Source of the DNA: Gammaproteobacteria bacterium
GTDB taxonomy: Bacteria; Pseudomonadota; Gammaproteobacteria; Berkiellales; Berkiellaceae
DNA length: 64,000 bases
NCBI GenBank assembly: GCA_016191245.1
Contig: JACPOY010000013.1
Span: 99,991-163,990, forward strand
Direction of reading: 5' to 3'
The translations under genes were made by a program, and so were the position numbers. Positions 54,635 through 63,897 of the stretch are shown piece by piece; the stretch's first letter is position 1, and each line of letters starts with the position of its first letter. Under the pieces are notes generated by a model. It was not told the DNA's origin. It worked only from the letters and a program-made list of their open reading frames with translations, and did no database searches.

Positions 54635-55913
54635 TTTGAACCCCTTGAGAAATGACAACAAAATTATTTGTTGTTTCTCCAAGTTGAACTTTTTTCCTAA
54701 TTTGTTTATCAGCCATCGTGACATTGACGTAAGTTTCACCTTTGTCATAAACAATCGCTTGCTTGGGCACTATCAAACCATTCAATTCTTCCATTTTAAG
54801 CTTCACCGAACATGACATCCCTAGCAATGTTTTATCTTTTAGTTTTTGAGGTAAATCTTCTACTGCTATTTTTACATCAAAATTTGCCGCTTGTTGAGTT
54901 TGTGTTCCTGGATTGGTCATTGTATTAATATCATGAATTTTTCCAGCAATTTTTTCCCCTTGAAAGGCCAGAAAATTTATTTGGGCATGTTGTCCTTGAT
55001 GAAGATGAATAATATCGAACTCATCAACTTGTATCTTGACATACAATTTTTCATTATCGGCTACCACACCAAGAACCTGATCTGCTTGCACAGTTGATTT
55101 TTCAGAAGGCCCCCAATTTTCTTTACTGTCCTTTTGACGCATGGGGGGAAGAAAAATACCTGCAAACGGCGATTGAATAGCAAGAGAAGCCACTTTCTCT
55201 GTCAACATGTCTACTTGTTGTTTACTTTGTTCAACTTTCATTTGCGCGATGCTAACGAATTGCTCGCCCCCTTTGCGTTTGATGTCATCAAGTTGTTGTT
55301 TTGCATGTTGATAATGATGCAAACTCTCTCTGTTATAGCGTTCATCATTTAAAAATTCTTCTTTAGAAACAATGCCTGCTTCATAGAGTTTTTTTGTTTG
55401 TTCAAAGTGTTTATGAGTATGCATATATTCTTGATAAGCTCGTGTCATATTATGTTGAGCTTGTAGAACTTCTGACGCGGTAGACCAATTTTTTAATTTT
55501 TCTAGATTTTGCGTATTTTCAAAAAATTGAACTTTAGCTTCATTTAATTTTGTGGTTAATTCTAATGATGATAATTCAAAAAGCAATTCTCCCTTTTTTA
55601 CTTTATCTCCAAAATTGACATTCTTTTTTATCACCACTGCATTGGCTGGACTTGAGATCTCTGCAATATTTCCTGGCACGAGAGAACCGGCATATTGTAA
55701 GGGCTCAGTTTCAATTTTTTTATGTTCTACGGTATAAATCTGATTTTGCGATGCTTGAACCGTGCCAGACAACATGAACAATAAACAAACTTTAAAAAGA
55801 ACAAATCTGTCATTGTGAGGTTCGCTGCGCAATCCAGATTTTAAACCAAATCTTAAGAATGGATTGCTTCGTCGTAAACTCCTCGCAATGACGGATCCTA
55901 AAAATTGCATCAT
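54606..55913 (-). CDS. Membrane-fusion protein of MacAB-like exporter, N-terminus from a REP element
   Basis: 435 residues. GNIAEISSPANAVVIKKNVNFGDKVKKGELL is the lipoyl half, followed by a coiled coil (about 120-240) and beta-barrel parts; it links the ABC permease to TolC. The signal-like segment VLFKVCLLFMLSGTVQA is at 38-54, unusually far in. Residues 6-36 (IARSLRRSNPFLRF and following) are encoded by a REP-like palindrome at 55810-55895. The only other in-frame ATG (Met47) would cut the signal. The start is thus uncertain, or the repeat has been inserted into the gene start. Confidence 0.87.
   Translation of the reverse strand: MMQFLGSVIARSLRRSNPFLRFGLKSGLRSEPHNDRFVLFKVCLLFMLSGTVQASQNQIYTVEHKKIETEPLQYAGSLVPGNIAEISSPANAVVIKKNVNFGDKVKKGELLFELSSLELTTKLNEAKVQFFENTQNLEKLKNWSTASEVLQAQHNMTRAYQEYMHTHKHFEQTKKLYEAGIVSKEEFLNDERYNRESLHHYQHAKQQLDDIKRKGGEQFVSIAQMKVEQSKQQVDMLTEKVASLAIQSPFAGIFLPPMRQKDSKENWGPSEKSTVQADQVLGVVADNEKLYVKIQVDEFDIIHLHQGQHAQINFLAFQGEKIAGKIHDINTMTNPGTQTQQAANFDVKIAVEDLPQKLKDKTLLGMSCSVKLKMEELNGLIVPKQAIVYDKGETYVNVTMADKQIRKKVQLGETTNNFVVISQGVQNGDHIVVPS
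55810..55895. repeat. REP-like palindrome, copy 2, inside a gene start
   Basis: GTCATTGTGAGG and CTCCTCGCAATGACGG at the two ends, and GCGCAATCCAG and TGGATTGCTTCG inside, pair as a long hairpin. The core is the same CATTGCGAG/GAAGCAAT type as at 36758-36796. It lies within the first 36 codons of the membrane-fusion gene. Confidence 0.75.
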
Positions 55914-55923
55914 TTCATCCTTC

Positions 55924-57384
55924 TTATGCTAACCACTTATTAGTCAGTAATCCTGCACTAAAATCCATATTCGCTAAAATATCCAAATAGGCAATTTTAG
56001 TGGTATTTTCTTGCATTTGGGCATCATGTAATTTTTCACGCAATGACAGTACCTCAAACATTGAGGTACGACCCATTTCTAATTTCATTAAGGCATCATC
56101 GTAATTTTTTTGAGCTAAAATCAATTGTTGATGAGATAATTCTGCCTGTTGTTTTTGAAGTGCTTTTTGTTCAAATAAGCCTTCAACAAAAAAGACCAGT
56201 TGCTTTTGATGTTGCCATGATTCATATTCTAATTTTTCTTGTTCGACCTTTGTCGCTAAGGTTTGATGGTGTCGTTGATCTTTTCCTGTTAAAGGAATAC
56301 TCAATAACAAATGTGCTGAATAATTGCCGCTATTATGAATAAAGGGCGCATTATAAATGTTATCGTCAAAGATATCTTCTGTTGCAGTATTATTACCATA
56401 AACATGATATCGACCTGCGGTCCAATCACCCCTTAAGCGTAAATCAACCAATTTTTGATCTTTGGCTATGATCATTTGACTTTGCATTCTTTGTTTGTTC
56501 AAGTTAAGCACTTTTGTTTCAATATCATTTTTTACGACGATATCTAAAAAATTATCTTTATCAATTTCATTGTCTTTGAAAGGCTCAGAATGAACAATAA
56601 TAATATTATCATCTCCTTCCCATCCTATGGTCTCTTTAAATTTTCTCATCGCCTGATGATATTCAAATTGAGCCTGGGCTAAATAGCTTTGCGCTTGATT
56701 TACTTGAAAAAGTGATGAACTCAAATCACTTTGTGGTGCTCGTCCGGCTTCTACTTTTATTTTTAAATTATCGTAAAATCGTGTTGCCTGCGCCAACCAA
56801 CGTTCCTGAGATTTAACATTTTGCTCTACCAGTTCAAGATGATGATAAGATAAAATGACATTGTAAATAACTTGATTTTTCGCTTGGGACAGCAATAATT
56901 CTTCTATTTCGGCTAATACTCTGGCATTCTCAATTGACCAGGTATTAACGATTCTATTGCGTCCTTGCAAGAGGGGTTGCTCAATGACAACATGGACAGC
57001 GCTGCCACTTTTTCGTGCATTTTGCTCATATCCATAATTTTGTTCAGTAAAAATTTCAATTTGCGTTCCTACCGGCGTTAACATTCTCAACGAAGGGTAA
57101 CTATGAAGTTTCTTCTCATTGAAATTTTCATTAAAGTAATCTTCTTGCTGAACAGTCGCACTCATGTTTAATGACAACTGCGGAGAAAATTTTTGACGTA
57201 AAATTTTCAGTTCATGAAGACGGACGGTTTTATCAAGCAGCGCTGACTTTAATTGAATATTATTTTCAATGGCATAATCGATGGCTTGTTGTAAATCCAT
57301 CGTTTTTGCATGGGGAGCAGAAACCATCAAGCAAAAGACAATAATGCTTATTTTTTGAAAAAAAGATAGAAATTTATTGTTCAC
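55924..57384 (-). CDS. TolC-family outer-membrane efflux protein
   Basis: 486 residues with signal peptide (LMVSAPHA). Two TolC repeats are seen: MDLQQAIDYAIENNIQLKSA and, in the second half, the helix around LEYESWQHQKQLVFFVEGL with the end KLEMGRTSMFEVLSLREKLHDAQ. It is the first gene of the TolC/MFP/ATPase/permease operon and should be its outer-membrane channel. Confidence 0.92.
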   Translation of the reverse strand: MNNKFLSFFQKISIIVFCLMVSAPHAKTMDLQQAIDYAIENNIQLKSALLDKTVRLHELKILRQKFSPQLSLNMSATVQQEDYFNENFNEKKLHSYPSLRMLTPVGTQIEIFTEQNYGYEQNARKSGSAVHVVIEQPLLQGRNRIVNTWSIENARVLAEIEELLLSQAKNQVIYNVILSYHHLELVEQNVKSQERWLAQATRFYDNLKIKVEAGRAPQSDLSSSLFQVNQAQSYLAQAQFEYHQAMRKFKETIGWEGDDNIIIVHSEPFKDNEIDKDNFLDIVVKNDIETKVLNLNKQRMQSQMIIAKDQKLVDLRLRGDWTAGRYHVYGNNTATEDIFDDNIYNAPFIHNSGNYSAHLLLSIPLTGKDQRHHQTLATKVEQEKLEYESWQHQKQLVFFVEGLFEQKALQKQQAELSHQQLILAQKNYDDALMKLEMGRTSMFEVLSLREKLHDAQMQENTTKIAYLDILANMDFSAGLLTNKWLA

Positions 57385-57420
57385 GAATAAAGCAACTTAA
57401 TATCTACTGCTCTTCTTACC

Positions 57421-57510
57421 CCCTCTCCCCTTGCGGGAGAGGGCGGGGGTGAGGGGAGGTAAATCTATTAAAAACCCCTCATCCTAACCTTCTCCCGCAA
57501 GGGGAGAAGG
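57421..57510. repeat. Close REP pair, GGGAGAGGG family
   Basis: Copy at 57421-57458 and inverted copy at 57474-57510, only about 15 bases apart, so the whole 90 bases can fold into one long hairpin. It lies between the TolC gene start and the HDOD gene end on the same strand, and may cut read-through or stabilise mRNA ends. Confidence 0.85.
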
Positions 57511-57571
57511 GACAGGATTTGCCCTTTTCGAAAATAATACAAAGCATAAAAATCAAATGCGAAGAGTATAC

Positions 57572-59005
57572 TCAGGAAGGGACAATTTGACTAGCCAGCA
57601 AAAACAAATCTTCACGTTGGCTTATTACATAATCAAGGGCTTGATGCGCTTCTTCTTCAGTTAAATGCAAAAATTCTAATAAAGGCAATGGAATCGTTGA
57701 ATCTTCTGCATCACCAATGCCATGAGTTTTCAATAATCGAGTAGCTAACAGCACAATATTTGAATAGACAGCATACTCACTAGTATATTCTTCATGATGA
57801 TGAAATTTAGCAGCTGCAATAACCTCTGGTGGTAAATGCCAAGCTTTCATTAACCATGCACCAATTTGATCATGCCCCACTCCTAAAACATAATTCTCAA
57901 TGGTGGTTAAGTTTATATGGGGATTAGCTAAAACATAACGATTTAATAATTGATAATGTGGTGGAAAAACTTGAGCAAGCAGTAAAATTCCAAAGTTATG
58001 AAGCAGCCCAGCTAAATATGCAATACCTGGAATAGGGCGATGCTGAATTGGCATTAAATTCACCAGGGTTTCAACAAGCGCTGCAGTGCAAATTGAAAAA
58101 CGCCAATACTCAGATAGCCCTAAAGGTCCCTGCACAGGTACATGCATAGAACGGCCAAGAACAATCCCTAAAGCCAAATTCATAACCAAATCAAATCCAA
58201 GCACTTTCACAATGGCACATTCTATTGAACTTAATTTTCCTGAATAACCATAATAAGGCGAGCTTGCCCAACTCATCAATTGTGCAGAAAGGCTGGGATC
58301 TTTTTCTATCACTTGCGCTAAATCTTTTGAAGTGGCATTTGGATCAAATCTTAATTTTAAAATTTTACTTGCTATCACAGGAACTGCAGGCAATTCAATT
58401 GTTTGTTCAACTCGTTTCTTAATACGAAGCGGCGTCAATTGTTTGATGCTAACACTGACTCCGCCTTCTGGATTATTAAGATGTGGCAAATGAGATATCG
58501 CTATCCCAAAATTGTAACGCTTTGATTGTTGTTGAAATTCCATAAAAGCAGAACGTTTCATACAAATAAGTTCATTACTGACTCCTGGTTTAAAATAAAC
58601 ATCTTCTAGATTGAGAATGTCAGATTCAATCACGCAAGGTAATGATAAAAATTCCGGTAAAGGCGGATAACAATCAATATTGACCTCTGAATACATTTTG
58701 TTCAGTAATTCATTATCGAGAGGTTGCAGTTCGCGATTTAATTGTTTACTCAGTAAACCAATATCTAATAAATAATCTTGGGGTAATATCGCTAATATGA
58801 TACCTAGTTCATCTTGCATTAATGCAACTCGTAATAATGCATGATCGGCTATCCCAATTAATTTTATGATTTCTTCTAAAGTATGATTGGGAAGATTCTC
58901 TATTACCATGTAATTTACTCCAGCTGTATTTAAGTAATCACAAACAGCGGATTTTTGAATGATATTACTTGGTATTTTCTTAGGTTCTAACATATCAAAC
59001 ACCAT
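57572..59005 (-). CDS. YbaK-like plus HDOD domain protein
   Basis: 477 residues. Residues 15-160 look like a YbaK/aminoacyl-tRNA deacylase-type fold (VCDYLNTAGVNYMVIENLP), then an HDOD domain at about 215-420: IELPAVPVIASKILKLR, DLAQVIEKDPSLSAQLMSWASS and AYLAGLLHNFGILLLAQ. HDOD proteins act in signalling, often with c-di-GMP or stress, and lack phosphohydrolase residues. This fusion is seen in other gammaproteobacteria. Function here unknown. Confidence 0.85.
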   Translation of the reverse strand: MVFDMLEPKKIPSNIIQKSAVCDYLNTAGVNYMVIENLPNHTLEEIIKLIGIADHALLRVALMQDELGIILAILPQDYLLDIGLLSKQLNRELQPLDNELLNKMYSEVNIDCYPPLPEFLSLPCVIESDILNLEDVYFKPGVSNELICMKRSAFMEFQQQSKRYNFGIAISHLPHLNNPEGGVSVSIKQLTPLRIKKRVEQTIELPAVPVIASKILKLRFDPNATSKDLAQVIEKDPSLSAQLMSWASSPYYGYSGKLSSIECAIVKVLGFDLVMNLALGIVLGRSMHVPVQGPLGLSEYWRFSICTAALVETLVNLMPIQHRPIPGIAYLAGLLHNFGILLLAQVFPPHYQLLNRYVLANPHINLTTIENYVLGVGHDQIGAWLMKAWHLPPEVIAAAKFHHHEEYTSEYAVYSNIVLLATRLLKTHGIGDAEDSTIPLPLLEFLHLTEEEAHQALDYVISQREDLFLLASQIVPS

Positions 59006-59063
59006 ATTTTCTAAGTCAAAATAAGTTAATCTTTAAACTATTAATAATAGACTACCTAATTCA

Positions 59064-59080
59064 TATACAACGCTTGTATA
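59064..59080. promoter_or_regulatory. Dyad between HDOD and MFS genes
   Basis: TATACAA-CGC-TTGTATA, a perfect 7-bp inverted repeat with a 3-base centre, in the divergent promoter region. Operator-like; no ligand known. Confidence 0.4.
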
Positions 59081-59189
59081 TACGCAAAACTGTATTTATT
59101 TAGTCATTACACGAACACATCAAAAAGCATGTTTTTTGTTCTGTGATTCACTTATAATCGCTGGTTTGGTCGAAAAAATTCGGAAAGCC

Positions 59190-60467
59190 ATGCAGAATCA
59201 ACAACGTATTTCTTGGCTTAAACCCTGGTTTATATGGGGTTTAGCTGCATTTTTCTTCTTTGCACACTACGTCGTGCGAGTTACACCTGGGCATATTAGT
59301 GAAGAATTACAATCTGCATTTGCAAATACTTCCAAATTCGAACTTGGTTTATTAGGCACTTCCTTTTATCTGCCCTATGTTTTAATGCAAATGCCTGTGG
59401 GTTATCTTGTTGATAGGTTTGGATCTCGTGTCCTTCTCACCGTGGCAGTGCTTATTTGCAGTATCAGTAGCTTTATATTTGCAAGTGCAAGTGTTTTAAG
59501 TACTGCGATGATTTCTCGCGTTTTATTAGGATTTTGTTCAGCAACCGCATTTATTGGTGCTTTGAAACTTATTACGGTTTGGTTCGATGCTCGCAAACTT
59601 GCTCTATTGGTAGGGATCACCCAAGCATTAGGGATGGTAGGTGCTGCGGTCGGTGGCCAAGCGGTACCTTATTTAAATGATGAAATTGGCTGGCAAAATA
59701 CCTTTCATCTTTATGGTATCGTCTTTTTTGTGCTCTCGATCCTCATCTATACCTTTGTACGAAACGGCCCAGATGGCAGTACAAACACCGTTACCCCTTT
59801 AGCACACACACGAATTACTGGTGCGCAAATATTAAAAGTTATTTGTAACAAATACACTTGGATCAATGCTCTCTATGCAGGCTTAATTTACGCTCCAACT
59901 GATGTGATGGGTGAATTCTGGGGCAAAGAATTTATGAGAAACATCCATCATTTAGATAGTTATCAATCCTCAAGTGTGATCTCTTGTTTATTTTTTGGTT
60001 GGGCTATCGGAGGTCCCATTGCTGGGTGGTTAGCCGATCATGTTGGCCGCAAACCCGTGATGATTGGATCTGCGTTATTAGGCTGTATTTTATTACCTAT
60101 CGTGTTTTATGTGCCTGAGTTACCTGTTGGCTTAATTTTTGTCATTATGTTTACCTATGGCATTACCAATACAGGGTTAATTGCAAGTTATACCGCCGCC
60201 GGCGAGTTGCATGATAAATCTTTAGGTGGGTTTTCGATGGCAATAGCAAATATGTTTTCCGTTTTATTAGGCGCAGCCTTAATGCCCATATTAGGAAAAC
60301 TATTAGATTGGCATGCTTCAAGTCACTTGTCTGCTGATGGCACGCTTGTCCATACCGTTCAAGATTATCAGCAAGCAACTTATATTATCCCGGCATGTTT
60401 ATTTGCCGCAGTACTATGCGCCTTGTTTACCAAAGAAACTTTACCGCCGACAAAGCAAAGTACCTAG
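59190..60467 (+). CDS. MFS transporter
   Basis: 425 residues from the ATG at 59190 (frame open from 59136). Twelve membrane segments; HYVVRVTPGHISEELQSAF, GYLVDRFGSRVLL and GWLADHVGRKPVMIG are MFS loop motifs, and the protein is a relative of the MFS at 24477-25850. It ends one base before the next transporter gene, so both are on one transcript. Substrate unknown. Confidence 0.91.
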   Translation: MQNQQRISWLKPWFIWGLAAFFFFAHYVVRVTPGHISEELQSAFANTSKFELGLLGTSFYLPYVLMQMPVGYLVDRFGSRVLLTVAVLICSISSFIFASASVLSTAMISRVLLGFCSATAFIGALKLITVWFDARKLALLVGITQALGMVGAAVGGQAVPYLNDEIGWQNTFHLYGIVFFVLSILIYTFVRNGPDGSTNTVTPLAHTRITGAQILKVICNKYTWINALYAGLIYAPTDVMGEFWGKEFMRNIHHLDSYQSSSVISCLFFGWAIGGPIAGWLADHVGRKPVMIGSALLGCILLPIVFYVPELPVGLIFVIMFTYGITNTGLIASYTAAGELHDKSLGGFSMAIANMFSVLLGAALMPILGKLLDWHASSHLSADGTLVHTVQDYQQATYIIPACLFAAVLCALFTKETLPPTKQST

Positions 60468-60468
60468 C

Positions 60469-61749
60469 ATGCCATTACACCAAAACAAAAGTCTCTTAGT
60501 CGGCATCATTTCTCTTGGCACTTTGCTTGAGTGGGCTGAGTATACTTTTTATGGTTATATGGCTGTGACTTTTTCAGGGTTATTTTTTCCTGATAACTCA
60601 CCTGAAATGGGGATCTTAAAAACTTTCGGCATATTTGCTGTCGGTTATTTAATGCGTCCCTTTGGCGCTATTATATTCGGCCATATCGGTGATATTTATG
60701 GTCGCAAACCCGCATTGATGATATCGCTTTTTTTAATGGGAGCAGCCACTTTTTGTATTGGTTGCTTACCTACTTTTGCGACATGGGGTATCAAAGCTTC
60801 GCTTCTACTATTGTGCATGCGTATGCTACAAGGTATTGCCATTAGTGGAGAATATAATGGTGCTGCGATATTTCTTGTTGAAAAAACTGGCGATAAATAC
60901 CCAGCCCTGGCAGGTAGTTGGGTAAGCGCATCCGCAGCCGCTGGAATGGTTTTTGGTGGTATAGCTGCATTTGCAACAAGTCATCCGCATGCACCAAGTT
61001 GGGCATGGCGAGTTCCCTTTCTGTTTGGGGGGGTGAGTTGTTTTGTAGGGCTATGGCTACGCAGCCAAGTCTCTGAATCTGTTTTTTTTCGCCATTCCAA
61101 TCAGACATCCAAAAATGTAATGCCTTTATTTGGGGTATTAAAACAATTTAAAAAATCCTTAATTTTGACAGGCGCCATTGCCGCCATCACGGGGGTTTTT
61201 GTCTATATTGGTAATATCTATATTGTGGTATTTTTAAAACAACATGTTGGGATCCCGACCCATCATGCCAGTTTTTTTGCGATATTTGGCGAGATCATCG
61301 TTGCAGGATTAATTCCTGTCATGGCTTATTTGGCAGATAGGACAGATGCTTATCGTCAATATCGATTGGGTTTACTTTTGATTGCTATGGGCACTCCGTG
61401 TATCTTTATGCTGTGCCAAACAGCCCATTATGGTTATATCATGCTTGCAATGATGCTATATGGGATTTTAAATGCAATTGTATGCGGACCCATGGTCAAA
61501 ATACTTTATGATCAATTTCCAAGCAATTTACGATACACAGGTATTTCATTTGCATGGAGCGTATCAGCTGCAATCTTTTCAGGCACTGCACCTTTAGTGG
61601 CTCAATTTTTGAGCACACAATATGATTGGAAATTTGGGCCTAGCTTCTATGTTTGCGTAGTAGCCCTCATTACTTATTTTATCTTTAGCGTACTTGTACC
61701 AAAATCAGCACCTAAGCTAAGTTTACGGCTGAAACAGTTGACAGACTAA
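60469..61749 (+). CDS. MFS transporter, metabolite:H+ symporter (ProP/MHS) family
   Basis: 426 residues from the ATG at 60469 (a longer frame from 60313 overlaps the previous gene). GTLLEWAEYTFYGYMAVTF, RPFGAIIFGHIGDIYGRKPAL and GEYNGAAIFLVEK are the signatures of the MHS group, which takes up osmolytes and organic acids such as proline, betaine or dicarboxylates. In tandem with a second MFS gene. Substrate not assigned. Confidence 0.9.
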   Translation: MPLHQNKSLLVGIISLGTLLEWAEYTFYGYMAVTFSGLFFPDNSPEMGILKTFGIFAVGYLMRPFGAIIFGHIGDIYGRKPALMISLFLMGAATFCIGCLPTFATWGIKASLLLLCMRMLQGIAISGEYNGAAIFLVEKTGDKYPALAGSWVSASAAAGMVFGGIAAFATSHPHAPSWAWRVPFLFGGVSCFVGLWLRSQVSESVFFRHSNQTSKNVMPLFGVLKQFKKSLILTGAIAAITGVFVYIGNIYIVVFLKQHVGIPTHHASFFAIFGEIIVAGLIPVMAYLADRTDAYRQYRLGLLLIAMGTPCIFMLCQTAHYGYIMLAMMLYGILNAIVCGPMVKILYDQFPSNLRYTGISFAWSVSAAIFSGTAPLVAQFLSTQYDWKFGPSFYVCVVALITYFIFSVLVPKSAPKLSLRLKQLTD

Positions 61750-61795
61750 ATTTCTTAATGTCACATTAGCTTAAAATATATATCCTATTTTAAAT

Positions 61796-62305
61796 ATGGT
61801 CGATAGCACGATGCTCCAGGAAATGATGAAGCAAATTATTACGGCTTTACCGGGTATTGCTGTCGCCCTTGTCATCTTTATTATATTTTGGATCTTAGCT
61901 AAATTTGTAGTTAAATTTATCCACCGTCTAAGAGATAAAAATCCCGTTCAAAAACAACCTGTGTTCTTAGTGTTTGAAACCATTGCCAGAATTACTATAT
62001 TAGTACTTGGGATTATTACTGCTTTGGGATCAGCTGGCGTCAATGTCTCAGCGTTAGTCGCAAGTTTGGGCGTCTCTGGCATTGCAATCACCCTTGCAAG
62101 TAAGGATGCTTTTGCAAATTTATTCGCTGGTGTATTAGTACTCTTGTATCAACCTTTTAAAATTGGCGATCATATTGAAATTGGGCATTTAAGAGGGGAA
62201 GTAACTAAAATGAGCTTACGTTATACCCATTTAAGACTTGAAAATAAAGAAATTCTCATTCCAAATTCATCATTATTGACCAATAGCGTAATTATTAACA
62301 ATTAA
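61796..62305 (+). CDS. Short MscS-type mechanosensitive channel
   Basis: 169 residues. Membrane segments near 18-42 and 62-80, the pore helix VSALVASLGVSGIAITLASKDAFANLFAG and beta domain GDHIEIGHLRGEVTKMSLRYTHL then LIPNSSLLTNSVI. The C-terminal alpha/beta vestibule of E. coli MscS (286 residues) is absent, so it is a minimal member or a natural truncation. It would open under membrane tension. It ends 9 bases before dacB. Confidence 0.88.
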   Translation: MVDSTMLQEMMKQIITALPGIAVALVIFIIFWILAKFVVKFIHRLRDKNPVQKQPVFLVFETIARITILVLGIITALGSAGVNVSALVASLGVSGIAITLASKDAFANLFAGVLVLLYQPFKIGDHIEIGHLRGEVTKMSLRYTHLRLENKEILIPNSSLLTNSVIINN

Positions 62306-62314
62306 TGGAATCAT

Positions 62315-63820
62315 ATGAAAAACATTCATACCATTTCAAAAAAAATTATTATTCTCTGTGCGATGAGTTTCGCTCAAGGTAGTTTTGCTAGTTTCGATGA
62401 AAAATTTGATAAGCTCGTCACTCAATATCTTCCAAATACTGCCATTGGTATTATTGTTCAAGATCCTAAAACCGGAGCGGTAAAGTTTGAGCGAAGAGGT
62501 GATGATAATTTTTATCCGGCTAGTAATACCAAATTGTTCACAGCAGCTGCGGCTTTAAAATTTTTCGGTCCCAATTTTCAATATCAAACGGGCATTCATG
62601 CTGCCATGAATAAAATGAAAGAAGGTAATCTTGAAGACAATATCTATATTGTCTTCAGAGGAGATCCTTCCTTCACTTCTGCCGATTTATCGGCTTTAAT
62701 GAAGCAATTTAAAGCAAAAGGTGTCAATACGATTAAAGGCAATATTATTATTGATGATAATGCTTTTGATGGTCCAGCTTATGCGCCAGGATGGACTTGG
62801 GATTCTATACCTTTTGGTTATTCAGCCCCGGTGACAACTATTATTTTGAATGAAAATAAAGTACGTCTCAAACTCAATGAAACTGCTTCATTGAACGATC
62901 CTATCAAGATAGAGCTAACCGATCCTAACACTCAAGTAAAACTGACATCTGATGTCATTGCAGTTAGCAAAGATGAATCGGAACATAGCTGCCAACTTAA
63001 TGTTAAAGTGAACAATAACGATATCAACATCAGCGGCTGTTGGCCTATTGATAAAACGCCTAGCTTCATGGAAGTTGCGCTTGATAATCCCAGATTATTT
63101 GCACGTAAAGTATTAGAGGATGTTTTACGTCAAGAAGAAATTGCATTTTCAGGTGAAATTCAATTTAAAAAAGCGCCCAAAGACGTTCCCGCTATTTTAA
63201 TCAAACGCTCACCTCCTCTAAAGAATTTATTGAAGCAAGTCTTAGCTGAATCCAATAACCTTTATTCTGAGAGTCTCACCAAAGCATTAGGACTTGCATT
63301 TTTAGGCCAAGGTTCATTTCAAGTTGGCACCAGAGCCATAGAAGAAATATTAATAAAAGACACTAAAATAGATTTTAACCAAGTAAATCTAAGCGATGGC
63401 TCAGGGCAATCTCGCTACAATTTAGTGTCACCCTTTCATATTAGCCAACTACTGCACCATATGTATCAAGAACCCACATTTTCGGTTTTTTACTCATCGC
63501 TATCTGAATCGGGTAAAAAAGGTTCTTTGGCTGACAGGATGAAGAGTAAAGATATGGCAGGTAAAATTGTCGCCAAAACGGGGAGCGCGTTAGGAACTTC
63601 TGCATTGTCTGGCTATTTTACGGCGCAAAATGGTAATCAATATTTATTTTCACTGTTAATCAATCAGTCGATGAATGATAGTCTTGCAAGAAAAACTTTT
63701 GAAGATAAATTATGCCAATTGATGGTTGAAGAAGCATGGGAAAATAACAATTCGACTAAAACGAAGCGCAATTTACCTGTTTCTTTGCCTGTTTCGAAAA
63801 TACCAAAGATTCCGGTATAA
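62315..63820 (+). CDS. dacB: D-alanyl-D-alanine carboxypeptidase/endopeptidase, PBP4
   Basis: 501 residues, S13 peptidase family. Signal peptide (FAQGSFA), then the three active-site motifs: SNTK in YPASNTKLFTAAAAL (SxxK), SNN in LAESNNLYSESL (SxN) and KTGSA. It cuts peptide crosslinks or the terminal D-Ala of peptidoglycan in the periplasm. Final residues are basic and proline-rich. Follows the MscS-like gene closely; REP elements follow its stop. Confidence 0.94.
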   Translation: MKNIHTISKKIIILCAMSFAQGSFASFDEKFDKLVTQYLPNTAIGIIVQDPKTGAVKFERRGDDNFYPASNTKLFTAAAALKFFGPNFQYQTGIHAAMNKMKEGNLEDNIYIVFRGDPSFTSADLSALMKQFKAKGVNTIKGNIIIDDNAFDGPAYAPGWTWDSIPFGYSAPVTTIILNENKVRLKLNETASLNDPIKIELTDPNTQVKLTSDVIAVSKDESEHSCQLNVKVNNNDINISGCWPIDKTPSFMEVALDNPRLFARKVLEDVLRQEEIAFSGEIQFKKAPKDVPAILIKRSPPLKNLLKQVLAESNNLYSESLTKALGLAFLGQGSFQVGTRAIEEILIKDTKIDFNQVNLSDGSGQSRYNLVSPFHISQLLHHMYQEPTFSVFYSSLSESGKKGSLADRMKSKDMAGKIVAKTGSALGTSALSGYFTAQNGNQYLFSLLINQSMNDSLARKTFEDKLCQLMVEEAWENNNSTKTKRNLPVSLPVSKIPKIPV

Positions 63821-63897
63821 AACATCCCCCCGCTCGCAGACTCGCGGCCCCCTGTCAAACTGAGGAATCGACACATAATTTAAAAGGATTTTCTTAT

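Noticed and set aside
61796..62305. Frameshifted full-length MscS
   Set aside because: No MscS C-terminal sequence follows in any frame before dacB starts 9 bases later, so it is simply short.
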